This document shows, one piece after another, positions 5,294 through 5,770 of a DNA stretch of 5,770 nt. The stretch's first letter is position 1; each line of letters begins with the position of its first letter. The translations under genes were made by a program, and so were the position numbers. Under the pieces are notes generated by a model. It saw only the letters and a program-made list of their open reading frames with translations. It had not been told where the DNA came from and did not search any database. Source of the DNA: DASTDH01 sp035601575. Lineage in GTDB: Bacteria; Verrucomicrobiota; Verrucomicrobiia; Chthoniobacterales; JAFAMB01. Location of the stretch: the NCBI GenBank assembly GCA_035601575.1, contig DATNNZ010000578.1:1-5770 (forward strand), in the 5' to 3' direction.

Positions 5294-5443
5294 CAGAGGG
5301 AAGACCTGTGAAGTCGGGCGCGGCTGGCCAATGAAGATCGGATCATCTCTCGATAGCCCGGACGCTTGTTTTGGAACCCGATTTTGGAACTTGCACAAGG
5401 TTTCGATCGGCCCGCTAACTCGGACCCTCTCGCACTCTGGCTT

Positions 5444-5770
5444 CTAGATTCTAGATTCAGTCTTGCCTCTGGTCGCTCCTCCGCTCTTCTTGGCCTTTTT
5501 CCGCGTTACCCGCCCACAGCTCGGGCAAAGATTTGCTACCTCGCAGTTTTCGCAGTCCGGTTTAAGCGCTGTGCAGCGGCGACGGCCATGCCAGATCAAC
5601 CAATGGCTGAAATCGGTCCAATCTGTCCGCGGCACGAGGCGCATGAGATCTTGTTCGATCTTTTCGGGTTCAGTTCGCTTGGTCAGTCCAAGCCGATGGG
5701 CGAGCCGAGAGACGTGAGTGTCAACCACGATGCCCTCGTTGATTTGAAAAGCATTCCCGAGCACAACGTT
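5444..5770 (-). CDS. nth: Endonuclease III, C-terminal part (cut by window edge)
   Basis: Endonuclease III is a base-excision repair DNA glycosylase/AP lyase that removes oxidised pyrimidines. The visible 108 codons begin with NVVLGNAF, which in the family directly follows the catalytic Lys of the helix-hairpin-helix (GxGRKTA), so that residue lies just outside the window. The catalytic Asp is seen in IVVDTHVSRLAHRLGLT. HWLIWHGRRRC leads into the [4Fe-4S] cluster motif C-x6-C-x2-C-x5-C, complete in CTALKPDCENCEVANLC. Beyond it is a basic tail of about 26 residues (CGRVTRKKAKKSGG...), longer than the short end of E. coli Nth. The stop is TAG at 5444-5446. The true start is off the window, so a GTG at 5764 should not be taken as the start. 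Confidence 0.95.
   Translation of the reverse strand, partial: NVVLGNAFQINEGIVVDTHVSRLAHRLGLTKRTEPEKIEQDLMRLVPRTDWTDFSHWLIWHGRRRCTALKPDCENCEVANLCPSCGRVTRKKAKKSGGATRGKTESRI

Overview
The window looks like an ordinary stretch of chromosome from a free-living bacterium with medium G+C. It carries short housekeeping genes on both strands, separated by repeat-bearing intergenic DNA. The intergenic repeats (a CACCTCT heptamer array, and an 'AACCACGAATGGACAC' inverted repeat) together with the gene types suggest a soil or aquatic Verrucomicrobiota-like organism. That placement is an inference from general resemblance and has not been tested.

Layout from left to right. Positions 1-387 hold no gene. 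They contain a pair of 20-bp direct repeats that may be the relic of a mobile-element end, a five-copy heptamer array, two small hairpins and a weak promoter candidate. Positions 388-711 (+) encode a small, very glycine-rich membrane-type protein of unknown function, closed by a perfect 12-bp hairpin at 721-748. Positions 867-1199 (+) encode a CutA-family protein. In the same reading frame, beyond one TGA stop and a GTG start, 1296-2105 (+) encodes an S-adenosylmethionine hydrolase of the DUF62 family. Converging on it, 2246-3289 (-) encodes a PLP-dependent cysteine synthase-like enzyme. A 337-bp gap with several inverted repeats follows. Positions 3627-4784 (-) encode a fold-type I PLP aminotransferase resembling kynurenine/methionine aminotransferases. 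Divergent from it, 4890-5156 (+) encodes a small exported protein that may be the intact front end of a decayed gene. After a gene-free stretch holding two interlocked inverted repeats, 5444-5770 (-) is the C-terminal half of endonuclease III, cut by the window edge.

Three enzymes touch sulfur amino-acid chemistry: SAM hydrolase, cysteine synthase and a possible methionine-type aminotransferase. They do not form an operon: one is on the plus strand, and the other two are separated by 337 bp. Any functional link is therefore only a suggestion. I see no rRNA, tRNA, CRISPR array or intact transposase, and nothing that amounts to a clear new multi-gene system. The most open items are the glycine-rich protein, the small exported protein with its structured downstream DNA, and the repeats.
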